Below, one piece after another: positions 32,805 through 64,000 of a stretch of 64,000 nt of DNA; position 1 is the first letter of the stretch, and every line of letters begins with the position of its first letter. This DNA is from Dreissena polymorpha (taxonomy: Eukaryota; Mollusca; Bivalvia; Myida; Dreissenidae), in NCBI RefSeq assembly GCF_020536995.1, contig NC_068355.1:122088532-122152531 (forward strand), in the 5' to 3' direction. The translations under genes and the position numbers were made by a program. The notes under the pieces were generated by a model. The model saw only the letters and a list, made by a program, of their open reading frames with translations, had not been told where the DNA came from and did no database searches.

Positions 32805-34723
32805 ATGGAAAGAACAAAAAAATTGTTGAAAAGAATGCTTCACCAGTTTAATTTAGTTGTCGTGTTGATTGCAATATGCGGTGGCCATGCTCTTTTATTT
32901 GAAAGTCCGATCATTGAACACGCGGTGAATGCCAAAAGTAGCCCGAATGTGCTATGCATTGCCGAACATTGTGGTCGGCAATCGGCTGCCTGCGTCACCG
33001 ACGCCAACTGCCGACACAACATGGAGTGCATTACGAAGTGTGGACTTACAAACCAGAAGTGTATGTACGAATGCATGAACACGTATGAGGACGCCGTGTT
33101 CGACGCCTTCATGAAATGCATGGTTGACGACAACCACTGCCTAACATTGACGCCACCAGATCCGACATTCCGTTGCTCTCCGCCGGTGTCGACATTGAGC
33201 AATTTTAGTTTATCCGAACTTACTGGTCAGTGGTATATAGCCCTTGGGTTAAACAAGGACTACGACTGTTTCGACTGTCAAATTTCGACGTACAAACCCG
33301 TGCCGACCTCAAGCAATTACACACTCACCGAACTTTATGACGTTATAATGTTGAATGGAAGTACACGTCACGAGATGACCACACAGCAGGTCGCGCAGCT
33401 TGATCCGCTAAAACCCGGCGTGCTGGACTTAACCAACCACATGATGGGGATAACAATGTACGAGAAGTGGCAAATAGTTGGTAAGTTGCATTGCGGTAGA
33501 AAAAAATACACACATCAGAAGTGCAATCAAGTAGTCCATTGGGGATTTGATGCATCATCACTTTATATGAGTGAACATATAGGCAATCTGGCACTGGAAC
33601 AAATATAATATTTTATATACATGTATATTAATACAATAGACGATATTACCAAAACGAAATACGTGTACACTTGGTAACGAAAAAACACTCACTTGGCAGA
33701 ATGAACTTATATGTTTTGGTGGATTTTAACTTTAACCCATTTTCCTCACATTTCCAACAGTATTTTTCATACTCTTGCCATACTAATTGCCATTATCCGT
33801 TTCGTTTCTAACAATTCTCATCAAGCTATTTTTACCAAAGACGTCATAAACATCAACGCGTTGTAGCAAAATAAATCAGTTTTTAACAGCAGGTTTTAGT
33901 AATTTAAAAAAAAACATGATCAGTGCCGGATTAGCAACATTGGGACTCATGGCAGTGAAATGTTTCGGGCCCAATCCCCTCCAGGTCCCTAGTCGGCCAG
34001 GTGTCTACACAAACGTCAGTGCCCAATCGTTTTTATTAGCCTACCAGTGCGAAGGCTGGCAAGAAATCACATATTAAAATGTCCTTTTATAAGTATAAAA
34101 TGACATTATGATACCGTTATACCAATAAGAAATTAAAATTATTAAATTTAGAATTTGGAAAACAATTACTGTAGTCTGTATATTCACGGTCTCATGGGGC
34201 CCCTTAAAGTCGCGGGGCCCGTAGGCAGTTGCTTACTCTGCCTACTGGGTAATCCGGGACTGACCCTGATGAAAAAGACACAATACAAGTAATTGTCGGT
34301 TCATATGAATTTTTTTAAAATTGTCGCTAATATGGAATGAAAGAAAACACTTGATTTTTCCTTGCGTTGCAATGTCTCCCATGTTATGATTCATGCTTTT
34401 TTGTATATAATGTCTTGACACGCAATTTACAAAGTGGTTTAAGTAACTGATTGGTTTACAGTGTGGAGTAAATTTTGAAAATATTTTTTTCACAAATGTA
34501 TTTTTCAGATTTTCCGTGGTCGGGCAACTACATCATCGTCTACTACTGCGGACACATGTCAGCCGACTGGTGGTACGAAGGAGGGCTCGTGTATTCCCGG
34601 CAACCGACAATTAGTCCAGAAGATTACTCGACAATCTCCGAAGCTGTGCGACAAAAACTGGGTCACGACGTTAACGACTACTGTCGACCACGGACGACGC
34701 CCTGTTCTAACATATCGATGTAA
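32805..34723 (+). CDS. Violaxanthin de-epoxidase-like secreted lipocalin, two exons
   Basis: Exon 1 is 32805-33480 (donor GTAAGT), exon 2 is 34509-34723 (acceptor TTTTTCAG, stop TAA); the junction is phase 1 and gives a 296-residue protein. A hydrophobic signal (LVVVLIAICGGHA) is followed by a Cys-rich module whose spacing follows plant VDE: C-x4-C, C-x5-C, C-x3-C, then CMYECMNTYEDAVFDAFMKC. Then comes the lipocalin start LTGQWYIALGLNKDYDCFDC, aligned by eye with the GKWFISSGLNPTFDAFDCQ motif of VDE. Exon 2 supplies NYIIVYYCGHMSADWWYEGG, the counterpart of YVFVYYRGRNDAWDGYGG. Plant VDE also has a Glu-rich C-terminus that is missing here. Family members open epoxide rings of xanthophylls using ascorbate at low pH; a substrate in an animal is unknown. 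If the TATA box at 32778 works, the ATG at 32835 is the better start (286 residues). Confidence 0.88.
33921..34262. mobile_element. hAT-like MITE in the VDE-like gene intron
   Basis: The ends are inverted repeats: CAGTGCCGGATTA on the left and, read from the other strand, CAGTCCCGGATTA on the right (12 of 13). The flanking 8-mers AACATGAT and ACCCTGAT match at 6 of 8, as expected for an aged hAT 8-bp target duplication. The interior holds GGGCCC-rich stretches and no reading frame. It fills about a third of the intron. Confidence 0.6.
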
Positions 34724-35794
34724 CACTATGTACAACCAATTACATATATTGTCAACACTGCGAATCAATCCCCAACGGAATTTATAGCCACTCGAATAAC
34801 CATTATCATGTATCCTAGTCCATTTACTTATAAAGCAATTCGGCGACACAAATTCGTTATTTTTAATTTTGTTAATAATTAGCAAAATTGCGATTGCGCG
34901 TCGGTGACTCGACCGCGGTCAACAGTATTGTTTCCTAAGGTATGCAACGCTTAACTGAGCCGCGTTATGGCAATATAGGTCCTATGTCATGTAGCGTAGC
35001 TCCGGTATACAAACTCGATACATATTCTATTCCTGTGTGATAAACGAACGCGCTGCAAGTGTTAACTGGACTCAAACGCATTTCGCACATTCACCACACA
35101 CATACACATCTCGTGTGTGCATTTTGAGGCTGTGCGGACCCAAAGTGTGTCCAAGCACGCCTACCAAATTAACTTATTAGACTCACGAAAGGTGAGAACG
35201 AATTGTGAATTATAGCTGCAATTTTCAAATTTAGTCGATCCCTAAAGTTTGTTTTGAGAGGTAGAGGGCTTAATGCCCTATCGCTGTGCAAGATTTCTCG
35301 CAAATAATCTTTCTAGGTGACCAACATTAAGATCTTTACATTATCACAGTTGTACGGATTGCGCGTTCTTAAGGTAGGAATAATCGATTAAGCAATGTGC
35401 TAGAATGCATAAAACATAATATGCTAGATTTTATTTTTCAATTTGAATATAAATAATGATAACACTTTGGATTCACCACCTGTTATTTAAAGTAGTTAAA
35501 TGTCCACAATAATGAGTTAAATTATAAAAACCATAATTAAAATACAAAAAATACAGAAAGTGACACGATACTGTATGCAAATGAATACCTGATATTTAAT
35601 TTAACTAGATATTTTCGGATAATCATGTATACATAATATAAAGGATTAATTAACAACGCGTTTACATCTTGATATAATACTGTTTACCATACATCGATTT
35701 GAGCTCAGAAGAACGCGCTCATGGTACGCTTTTAAGATCGCTTTTTGGTCGTCGTGAATTATGCGTTCGTGGTTAACCCTCTTAAGGCTTAATT
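34724..35794. other. Downstream of the VDE-like gene
   Basis: No canonical AATAAA was seen close to the stop codon. The rest is AT-rich and unassigned. Confidence 0.5.
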
Positions 35795-36330
35795 AATTAT
35801 CCAATAGTCATGAAACTTGGTCAGAACATGTTTGCCAATAATATATATGCTAAGTTTGAGGCAAGCTGTCAAATAAATGACTAAATCATGTTCGAACATT
35901 CTAATGGTTCCTTGAAAAACAGTGGCAATTTTCTTTTATTTGTATACAGCTATAGTCAAATCTCGATACTTTTCTAAAGGTCAAATATTTTAGTCCAACC
36001 TTCATGAAACTTGGTAAGGATATTTTTTCTAATGATGTTCAGGCGGATTTTAAAAGTGGTCTCGGTCCGTTAAAATACATGGCAGCAAGGGGGCGGGTCA
36101 GTTTGCTTTAAATAACTGTAGTGACCGTTGTTAATAATATTTTTAAACATTGGTTACAATCTTGAACTGATATTTTAAGTCGAATATTCATTAAACTGGG
36201 TCAGAACAGTTGTCCTAATAATTTCTCGGCTGAGTTTAAAACTGTATCATGTGACATATAAAAACTAGGTTACCAGGTAAAATCTTTATGAAACTTGGTC
36301 AGAACATTTGTTTCAATCTTATATGGGCAG
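35795..36330 (+). repeat. Decayed core repeats
   Basis: ATGAAACTTGGTCAGAACAT and variants recur four times at spacings of roughly 120-190 bp. The pattern is that of an old tandem-core element that has lost its ends. Confidence 0.5.
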
Positions 36331-36688
36331 TTCCCGAAACTTGTTTGCGTAAAAATTATTAATCTAATAAATATTTACGTTTAAATCAATATTCGGAAAA
36401 GGTTGCATGATTGACGTGAATATGTTAGAAGTTCTTCTTCTCATTAAAACCCACTTAAATGTGAAATTAACATGTTATGCAGCACATTACTGTACATATT
36501 CAAAATCAAATATTTCTTTAATGTACGGAAGAATAGTTTGAGTGTAATGCTGTTCTTTATGATTGTGACGGTGGAAGTCGATGCCGAGCAGTTGCAGCGG
36601 TTAATGGTAATACTAACGCTGTTATATCAAATCTCCGTAAAGTCATATTTGATGCGATTTACATCAGCTTGACGACTTGCCTGCGATT

Positions 36689-37024
36689 TGATTAGTGGCA
36701 AATGGTTCCATTTCAGACTGATTTCTTTGAAGGGTATGACTACACTGTTTTCATTTTCTAATACATGTTAAATATTCAGAGCCTTGATACATTTGTGGAT
36801 CTTAATCCCCAGCTCTTTTTGACATCGTGGCAGCCAGACATTTGTACATGAAAATATACCCAATCAATACGCATGCGTTTATATGTGAATAATTGGTTTG
36901 ACAGTAATTCTTTTCCACCGGAAGCTTGTTTACCCCAAATAACAGTTTTAATAAATTTTATCAACCTTAACAGTCAGGGCCAATCAATCACACTAAAAGA
37001 ACAGCGAGGTGTTTAAGTGGTCAC
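36689..37024. repeat. Dispersed repeat H, copy 2
   Basis: Same unit as 30190-30510, about 6.5 kb away. It carries about 10 extra bases (ATACATTTGT) relative to copy 1. No target duplication or terminal inverted repeat is visible. Confidence 0.75.
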
Positions 37025-38692
37025 GTTCTATTCTTAAAATAAGTAAGTAATTTTTAACGCCCTATTCGAACAAATATTTAATTCAATAATGAACTTACAG
37101 TTTCTTAATCCACGGCTTTACGCGAATCTCTAATCAGAAGCATTCGCTTCTCTTTCAAAATTGATATATCGACCTATTCACGAACTACTTTTGTCTTATC
37201 ACTCAATCCGACTAAAATTGCATGAACTCTACTGTACAAAAAACAAACAAACAGAGTAAGTGATATGTAAATGCAAAAACTGTAAATTCTGTACTTAGAC
37301 CGTTTTCTATTTTATTTTCTACAAATCATCGTCAACGATAATTTGAAAACAATTCCAGAACATTTGTATAATTGTACACATTCAAGCAAACATATTTGAG
37401 TCAATTGCAATTCGTTAAACATCATATGAAATGTGCGTATTACCGGTAGTTGTTTTGTATTAAAAGAAAAAAACACACAGCAAATTAATATTGCAGACTT
37501 TAAACAAAATTGTTCGACGAAATTGAAATACTATTTTTTAGCGCAAATTATATTTAAAGACGAGTATATATACGCTGATAGTTATGTATTTTATATATCT
37601 TATTACACTGTTGTAGAAGCTTTTAATGATAATAGTAAACATATTTTTATAAATATTTATATTTTAAAGCACCATTTGCATGTATTATACTATATTGTTT
37701 CAATAGAGACCATTAACCACGCCAGGTGTGTAGTGTATTATAGTGATCGTTAAACTTTTGTTGAGTGTTAATCATATGTATGTTTATAACAAATATAGCA
37801 TGCATTTGACTTAAATAAAAAAGAATTGAAAATGTTTTTAATTGTTTGATAGCTTTAAATAACAACCAACTTTGTAACTTTCATCCATGGGTGGAATATG
37901 CACACTAAAAATACTATTTAATATACAACAGATTTGCTTTATATCATGATAATTTGTATCAATCATGAGAATAAATGAGCCACATAACAGGAAATTGGAC
38001 CTTAGGGAGACTGCGACCATTTTGGCTCCAAAAGAGCTGTCTGACCAGGATGCAAACTGTTCAACATACTTGTCATTCAGTCAGTACTTCTAAAGATGTT
38101 AAGCGAACACTTTGGATCCTTATCAGACTGCGCTTGAATTGATCTTGATCCAAACTTTGTGTAGTAAAAGTTCTAGTACATAAAATATGAATATTTTATT
38201 TAAGAGACCGTGAGTTATATACTTATACAAACATGTGCTGCATTTTATTTTATATTCAGAGAGAGTTATAATGTTTATATATGTAAAGTGAACACAAGAG
38301 GCATGACTACAATATTTGGTGTGTAACATCGTTATGAGGTTCTCTTTGAAGTTTGTTCAAATCATGCAGAAAATTTGCCATCCCTAGGGGTTACTGTTTT
38401 GCTTATAAATATAAATAATATAATAATTCTCTGAAACCGCAAGGCCCTTTGGTTTGTTGCGTTGCATGCCAACCATATAGTGGTTCTTTGCTAAGTTCCT
38501 CAAAGCATGTCTCCGTGGTCAAAACTGTTTGCGCTTCAGGGGTCAACTGATTTATATAGATTAATGTCTTTGATAATCCCTAACAACACAGACACCGCAA
38601 GGGTTAGGGGTTCAATATTTGGTGTGTAACTTTTTTATTATTTTTATTTTATTTAAACATAGTGAAAAGAGGCTTAATGTATGTGTCGTCCA

Positions 38693-38872
38693 ATATTAGA
38701 CTGTGTAGTCCGCATAGTGCAAACAGGGACGACACTTTCTGGTTAAATCATCGTTTCTACTACAGGAAATTTATTCTAAATTTAACTCCATTCTAGGCGG
38801 AAAGCGTCGTTTCTGATTAGCCTGTGAGTACTGCATAAACCCCGTTTTCCAAGATCGGGGCTCGTATTGATA
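38693..38872. mobile_element. Palindromic MITE, copy 2 (decayed)
   Basis: Long inverted arms built on GACGACACTTT and AAAGTGTCGTC, and an outer CCCGTTTTCC end. It is missing part of the left arm. The same family appears at 12918, 39662, 40387 and 41152. Confidence 0.6.
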
Positions 38873-39661
38873 ATACACACATATTTTTATTATTATTTGT
38901 TTAAAAATATATTTTTTCTTTTAAAAGTCTCAACTTCACATTTTATAATAGTTCATACATTATGAAGTCGGTAGCCCAAGTATTATTTAATATTGTCAAT
39001 CATGAATCGTATTTTACGCACCCGTTCATAGATTGACCAATAGACCATTTTGCATATTTTTGAAATAGTTTTCCAAAATAAAGGACGATCAAAATAAAAA
39101 ATATCTAAATAAACATATACTACATGTATCATCATGATATACTTCAACAGTTTAACACATACTAAACCAGTCTAAATTTCCTTTTAGAAATTGCCTCTGA
39201 TTCAATTCAAGCAATTGTGGTTATATATTGTGATTGATTAATTATGATTGGCTAAGTGACTTAAACTAAATTAAATTACTACATGTTTAATTACAATTTC
39301 ATGACCAAGTTCGTTTTGATAGGAATTTCGCTATTTATTTGGTACGTTTTAAGATTTTAAAACTGAAAACAAATATGCAGAACATATCGATGATGTCATA
39401 CTGTACATGTGTTTCATTCGAGACTGTGCCACACGAGCAAATATTATTTATTCTAATAAAATTACATGTAAATTAATTTCGATAATCTACCGAAAACAGC
39501 AAATAATTCTTCTGAAAAGAATACTCGTCTATGTGAGATTTTACGCTGAGAAAAGTAAGTGTATGCATCTCAAACACGTACAATTTTAATGACCTCGTCT
39601 TAAATGACTGTCCGCCTGATGTGACGCATGTCAAGGATCAATGTACATCTGTCCACATGAC

Positions 39662-39900
39662 CGGCTCTGGGATTTGAACTAAATACTTGTGCGTAAAGTG
39701 TCGTCAAAGATAACTATGCAATCCGCACCGGCTAATCAGGGCTGAAATGTCCGGCTTTAACTGGATTCTTATAAGAGACTTCCTGTAAACACAAAATACC
39801 ATTAAAGCGGATATTGTCGTCCCTGTGCGTACTGCACAGGCTAATTTGGGATGACATGTTACGCACACACATAAAGCTCGGTGTTCACAGAGCGTTGCTT
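39662..39900. mobile_element. Palindromic MITE, copy 3
   Basis: Arms CGTAAAGTGTCGTCAAAGAT and TTGTCGTCCCTGTGCGTACT with CTGCACAGGCTAAT; the middle has TAAGAGACTTCCTGTAAACA. Non-coding. Confidence 0.65.
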
Positions 39901-40386
39901 ATATATATTTCATGTTCGTCAGACATATTCATCAGGTTTATATCTTTGCGAGCTTTATGTTTGACTAATACGATAACTTGTTGCAGCCATGACGGAACCG
40001 CGGAATGAGACTTCCTCGTGCGCACGCATCTACACTCACGTTGCAATACTGACACGAAGTATGCGCTTGTATCAACGTCCCACCTCAGTGTACATACCTA
40101 CGATACGCACGACAAATATCCGCACATTTATTTCGCTACTGGAGACCAACATATGCAACCTCAAACCATCACTAGTGAGTAGTAACAAATAATGAATCTT
40201 GTAGCAACATATGACCAAACAAAATAAGATAGGATGTGCGCATTTTTTCAATGCCTGTTTAGTGATTGCTTAATTGAAGAAGCAAATATTGTTGAAAATG
40301 TTCGTAAACATAGAATTGAAACGGCTGTAAAAAGAGAAAACAATTAAACAAAACAGCATTTATTTGAAATAATAGATAAAATAGCA

Positions 40387-40634
40387 TTGTTCTGGGAAAA
40401 CTGGGCTTAATTCAAGTGTTGTCCCAGATTAGCAATCGTAGACTCACAGGCTAATCAGGGACGACACTTTTTGCTTTTATAGAATTTTTCGTTAAAATTA
40501 GGTCCCTTTCAAACGAAAGTCTAGTGAAGGCGGAAAGTGCTGTCCCTGATAAGCCTGTGCGGACTTAACAGGTTAATCTGGGGCTACAATACCCACACAA
40601 GCCTTCAGCCCCGTTTTCACAGAACAAGACTCAC
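40387..40634. mobile_element. Palindromic MITE, copy 4 (best preserved)
   Basis: Outer ends GTTCTGGGAAAACTGGGCTT and CCCCGTTTTCACAGAAC pair, and inner CTAATCAGGGACGACACTTT is followed by its counterpart GCTGTCCCTGATAAGCCTGT. The arms are about 100 bp each. Confidence 0.7.
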
Positions 40635-41151
40635 ACGCTCGTTGCATTCTTGATTTTGGTCAACGTTTGAGTATCTCATCAGATCTGAAACAATTAAGTG
40701 CACGCCTGATTAAGACGAGATGAGAATAGTTGACTCATGTTAAAACAAAACAGTTTGAGACTTGCATAGTGTATTACTTGAATCCAATCGTACGGATAAT
40801 TATGCATTCAAACATAGCAAGTGAAATAGTTTCGTTATGGTAAACAATAGTCAAAATAAGAACAAACAATTAAAAACATACATTTAGGTATATTGAAGCC
40901 TTCAAAAACACTGTCGTCCGAGTAAAATCAGTTTTCAATGCTTGCTTTTTGCAGTTCTATTCACCAAGTGTCATGCTCTTCATTAAAATGTACTTATAAT
41001 ATTTATAAGCCGAGCCAAAAAAATTGACGGACATCTAGTAAGTAAACAGCACTTGCATACCAATTATTATTACGTGAATTGAACAATAAACAAACCATAA
41101 ATCACGTAAGATGATCATAATTACTAGAAAGTCAGAAATAAAATATGAACC

Positions 41152-41460
41152 TGTCTCTTAAAACCTGGTTTAATTCATGTTTATTAAATATCGTCAGAGA
41201 TAATCCTTTGCTGTCCACACAAACTTATCAGCCACGCTTAAAATGCCATCACAGATGAGCCCGTGCCATTCACAGAGGCTAATCAGGGACGATACCTCCT
41301 ACGTTTATGGAAATTTTCGTTAAAAGACAGTCGCTTTCAAATGATAATCAAGTATAGTAGGAAAGTACCACCCCTAATTTACCTTTCCAAACTGCACAGG
41401 CAAATCTGGGACGATACTTTATGCACATGTATTGAAGCCCCAGTCCCACAAAAGCACGGA
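41152..41460. mobile_element. Palindromic MITE, copy 5
   Basis: Same arms (CTAATCAGGGACGATACCTC; GCAAATCTGGGACGATACTT), with an insertion of about 60 bp in the left arm. Ends AACCTGGTTTAATTCATG and CCCCAGTCCCACAAAAGC. Confidence 0.6.
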
Positions 41461-41489
41461 TGGAAAAAAGCAGCCCCATATCTTTCCGG

Positions 41490-42190
41490 ATCCACCAGAA
41501 TCTAAATGAGATTGGGGCTTAAGCCGGATCAATTATATAGATGCCAAATCAACACGGATCAACATGGATCATATCCGGCACGATCCGGTATGTGAACCGT
41601 ATAGCCGGCATGGAACGTGCAGAAATGTTCTTGGGGCTCCGCAAGTCAACACGGTAGATGTTCAAAGTTCAGTTAAAAACTTCCGTGTTTATCCGTGACG
41701 ATCCGTGACGATGGAATCATCCGGGATGATCCGCGGTTGTCCGTGTATCTGCCGTATAGGGTGCGCTGAAAGCCGTAAGTATGTGAAGCAATCTCTTTTG
41801 TTGTGCCGAGCCTCTCCTCTAGTCTAAGAAACCTATCGTAACTGGTCCTCAACATGGACCCGGGCTCCAGATTAATCTATGCTGCGTTTGAATTTTAGAG
41901 GTCAGTTTTATTTGCGGTGGTTTTTGTATTTTTTCTTGCTCATTGTGCACATCTGTATAGTCAGTTTCCATGGGTGGTGTGATGCTTGTAGATCTAATTG
42001 TAAAGCTGACGGCGATCTTTATCCTGTTGGCTATGACATCCAACCAAACTCACGTGCTGCCTGGAACGGGGATTGGATACGGATCATCTTCTTTTATACA
42101 TTATTGTCGTTCCGGGGCAACTCGAGTTTGGTCCGTATCGCTGCCGTTTGTACTCGTTGATCCGTATGGATACCGTTTTGATTGCGTTTT
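41490..42190. repeat. Region rich in GATCCG/CGGATC motifs
   Basis: ACACGGATCAACATGGATCA, GTGACGATCCGTGACGATGG, GGGATGATCCGCGGTTGTCC and GGATACGGATCATC recur irregularly. GC content is higher than in the flanks. Overlapping open frames exist on both strands (41879-42236) but show no domain. Possibly an unclassified mobile element. Confidence 0.4.
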
Positions 42191-42249
42191 GTTGCCGGTA
42201 ATGTCTTGGTTTGTACACGATGATCTCTTTGGTTGAGAGTTGTGTCCCT

Positions 42250-43287
42250 TGATAATGGCCGCACGTGTTTTCCTTTTCTTTAATTTGCAGCGAATTTTTA
42301 GTGAATGGGGATAGATATTGGACTATACAGGATACGAATAGGCATTTTTCAATGCCGATTAAGTGTTTCTTGGTGTATTTTTTTCTACAGGACATCCAGG
42401 AACAATACATTTGACGACTTTCCTATTCTGATTCCTAGTAAGCAGATGAGTATCAAGCTTCTGTACCTTGCGAGGAGGCTGTAACTTATCGCCTTCCATA
42501 ACAGTTACCCTCAGAGGCGGCAACCTTTTTGCTGTTATATTTGGTCTCGCTTGACTATACTTTTCCTCAGTTGCACGTTAAAATAATAATTTATAGACGT
42601 TCAGGCCTAATAAGACACGAAATTGATAGACATAGAAAATACTACATCAGAGTCAAATATAACTTTAATAACCAAACACTGGACCAAGAGCAATGGTGAT
42701 ATTGGTCATTTCCTTATCTGGTTATGAAATTAAACGACAAAAATAAATAAAACACACGAACAACAGCATACATGAACTCAATAAAACAACAGAACTTTCG
42801 AATTATACTTCGCGTTTAGCATTTGTATCATATTCATGTTTTGCATGATAACGAAGTTTAACCTACAAAGTTACGTGAACGTGGGGCTAGCAATTTAAAG
42901 CAAATCGCTCAAACTTATAATGAACACTTACAAAATGGTTAAATAATGTTTCCTGATAATAATCTTCCTACACATTTTTTTTCTGTTCACGCGGACCAAT
43001 GGAATCTCATAAAATCACAAATATTGTTTGCAGTAATCTCATATTGGCTTTACTATTAATAAGTATTCCCCAAACGAACAAATGCCATATATCGCGATCA
43101 GCTACTTTACAAAAGATATTTCATGGTAGGTACGAACCCTTAGAGTACATTGAATCAGTTAAATGTGAACTTTGTCTGTTAACTCAATAGTTTGAAGAAT
43201 GTTTGTTGAAAAATAATTACAATAACACATCACGTCTTTCCCGGTTATACGGCGAGTAAATAACCGGACAAATTAAAAGAGCATTAT
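42250..43287. other. Downstream of the fusion gene
   Basis: Should hold the 3' UTR of the minus-strand fusion gene just below 43288. No other coding sequence was recognised; a 63-residue plus-strand frame (42999-43190) looks like chance. Confidence 0.5.
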
Positions 43288-62651
<19,364 letters not shown>

Positions 62652-63039
62652 CTGCCAAGAAAATGGAGAAATATTGTATTATGAACATACGTTCACAAAA
62701 CTGCAAATCGAGAAAACACAAAAACGCACAGTTCTTTATAATTAATTTAACTAAAAAGATGCAATACAGTGAATACTTTTCATACAATTAAATATTACTC
62801 TTTAAATAAACGTGTGTGTAGTTAATAAATAACAAATCACATTTGTTCCCATGGCTCCGCCGCATTCCAATTTGACTAAAAACTCCGCTTATGTCGCAAA
62901 CACGCTGTAAATGACACAATTTGTATCTGAAAATGTGGCGATGACCTTTGAGGCTTTAACACGAGTGGTACACACTACACTCAGTCTCCTCATCGTAATT
63001 ATTTTAATAATTGTATGATGAATGATAAAGTAACTGCCG

Positions 63040-63600
63040 GTACAAGCTGTTTAATTTCCAACTTTGATATTTGACCTTTAAGTTTGACTGACGTCTAAGG
63101 TACAGAAATATGATTTACACACGAAATGTTGGTCATTAGTGGTAAATTGTTATAGAATAACTCAATGAACAACAATTGTACATGCCGGACAAGCTGTTTT
63201 AAGTTGATCTTTGAAAACAAAGTGTGGCCTGGACTTTTCATGAAGGGACAAAAGTGTTACAAGCGATAGGTGTTCTTATAACGGATTGTATTTGTGCCAG
63301 GTTAAGATCCATCAATATATTGCAAAGTAAATGCTGAGACGGAATGTTCAAGCTGTGTTTTGCCAAAATTGACCTTTGACCTGTAACTACGACATTGACT
63401 CTTGAGACGTCTTATAATATTTAACATTCGAGCCAATTTATGTCAAAATTGATCAATATATTGTAAGCCTATGACTGAGCCAGGAATGTTCAAACTGTTG
63501 TATGTCCAAATGTGAACTTTGACAGAGTTATCACTCAGACACGAACGGACGAACGGACAGACGGACGGACAGGCAGACAGAAGGATTGACTATGCCGTCT
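63040..63600 (+). repeat. Decayed tandem-core type element
   Basis: Diverged core units (CCAACTTTGATATTTGACCT; AATTGACCTTTGACCTGTAA) lead to ACGAACGGACGAACGGACAG and GACGGACGGACAGGCAGACA and a short GCCGTCTTCTTCTTT end. It lies upstream of the first kinase exon found. Confidence 0.5.
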
Positions 63601-64000
63601 TCTTCTTTAAAAATAAATTGTATTTGTATTGTGATATCAATTCCTACACCGAAATTTGGTTGTTGCTTTATTCAATATACAGGAATAAGGAGAAATTATT
63701 GTCAGCTAGTCGTTTCATTAAAGCAAATGACCAACAAACTATACTAAACTTGTACATAAGAACAGAAATATTGTCCTTCTTTTGTTAACTGTCAAAGTAT
63801 CCATAATTTTCTGGATTTGAACTTATTTAATCGAAAAAGCGAACAATCCTTGTTCGAACAACGCAACATAATTTGGTTTTGCTGTTTCATTAAAAAAATT
63901 GTGTTCAATTTATTGAAAAGTATACACGAATGAACCGGTATACCGAGAATGATAAAACATTCATGAAATGAACGCGTCCATGTGTAATCATCAAATATAT

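Noticed and set aside
33481-33608. Read-through end of the VDE-like exon 1
   Set aside because: The frame continues to a stop but a strong GTAAGT donor and the matching second exon show it is intron.
41879-42236. Overlapping plus-strand frames of 88 and 93 codons
   Set aside because: No domain, no splice context, and dense GATCCG repeats explain the open frames.
62821-62940. Possible extra kinase exon upstream of 62651
   Set aside because: An acceptor is present but no proper donor in phase, and the translation lacks a glycine loop or VAIK motif.

Overview
The window looks like nuclear DNA from an animal, most likely a bivalve mollusc. It is AT-rich with GT-AG introns, small exons far apart, and many short non-autonomous mobile elements. 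Several repeats have the look of bivalve repeat families (AACAAGAG heads with GGCATAAAA tails, and a palindromic GACGACACTTT/AAAGTGTCGTC element). No search could be run, so the taxon is an inference. There is one assembly gap (100 N, 14234-14333).

Layout. 1-16 kb is almost only repeats: a 4.9-kb minisatellite of 41-bp units (2.4-7.3 kb), a TA-flanked MITE (8.3-9.1 kb), tandem-core elements and a 27-bp minisatellite (13.5-14.0 kb). 16.5-28.5 kb carries exons of a minus-strand C2H2 zinc-finger gene whose introns are packed with nested tandem-core elements (18-26 kb). 28.6-32.7 kb holds duplicated segments and a MITE with a tRNA-like core. 32.8-34.7 kb is a complete-looking two-exon plus-strand gene for a secreted violaxanthin de-epoxidase-like (VDE) lipocalin. 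35-43 kb is repeat and unassigned sequence. 43.3-62.7 kb is one long minus-strand gene.

That last gene is the main result. Eleven exons with GT-AG borders and matching phases at all ten junctions give a 719-residue C-terminal part of one protein. It holds a Pelle/IRAK-like protein kinase domain, a RING-like cysteine cluster, a caspase-like (peptidase C14) domain with His and Asp-Cys-Cys motifs, and a novel C-terminal tail. The 5' end lies beyond the right edge of the window. A kinase, a zinc module and a caspase-fold protease in one chain suggest a signalling protein of the innate-immunity or cell-death type; that role is inferred from domain content only.

The second notable gene is the VDE-like one. 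This family is best known from the xanthophyll cycle of plants and algae, yet here it has a secretory signal, an intron and an animal repeat context. The mobile elements are also informative: three copies of a TTAA-flanked MITE each hold a tRNA-like Pol III promoter unit, and at least five element families share one head/tail layout with different tandem cores.
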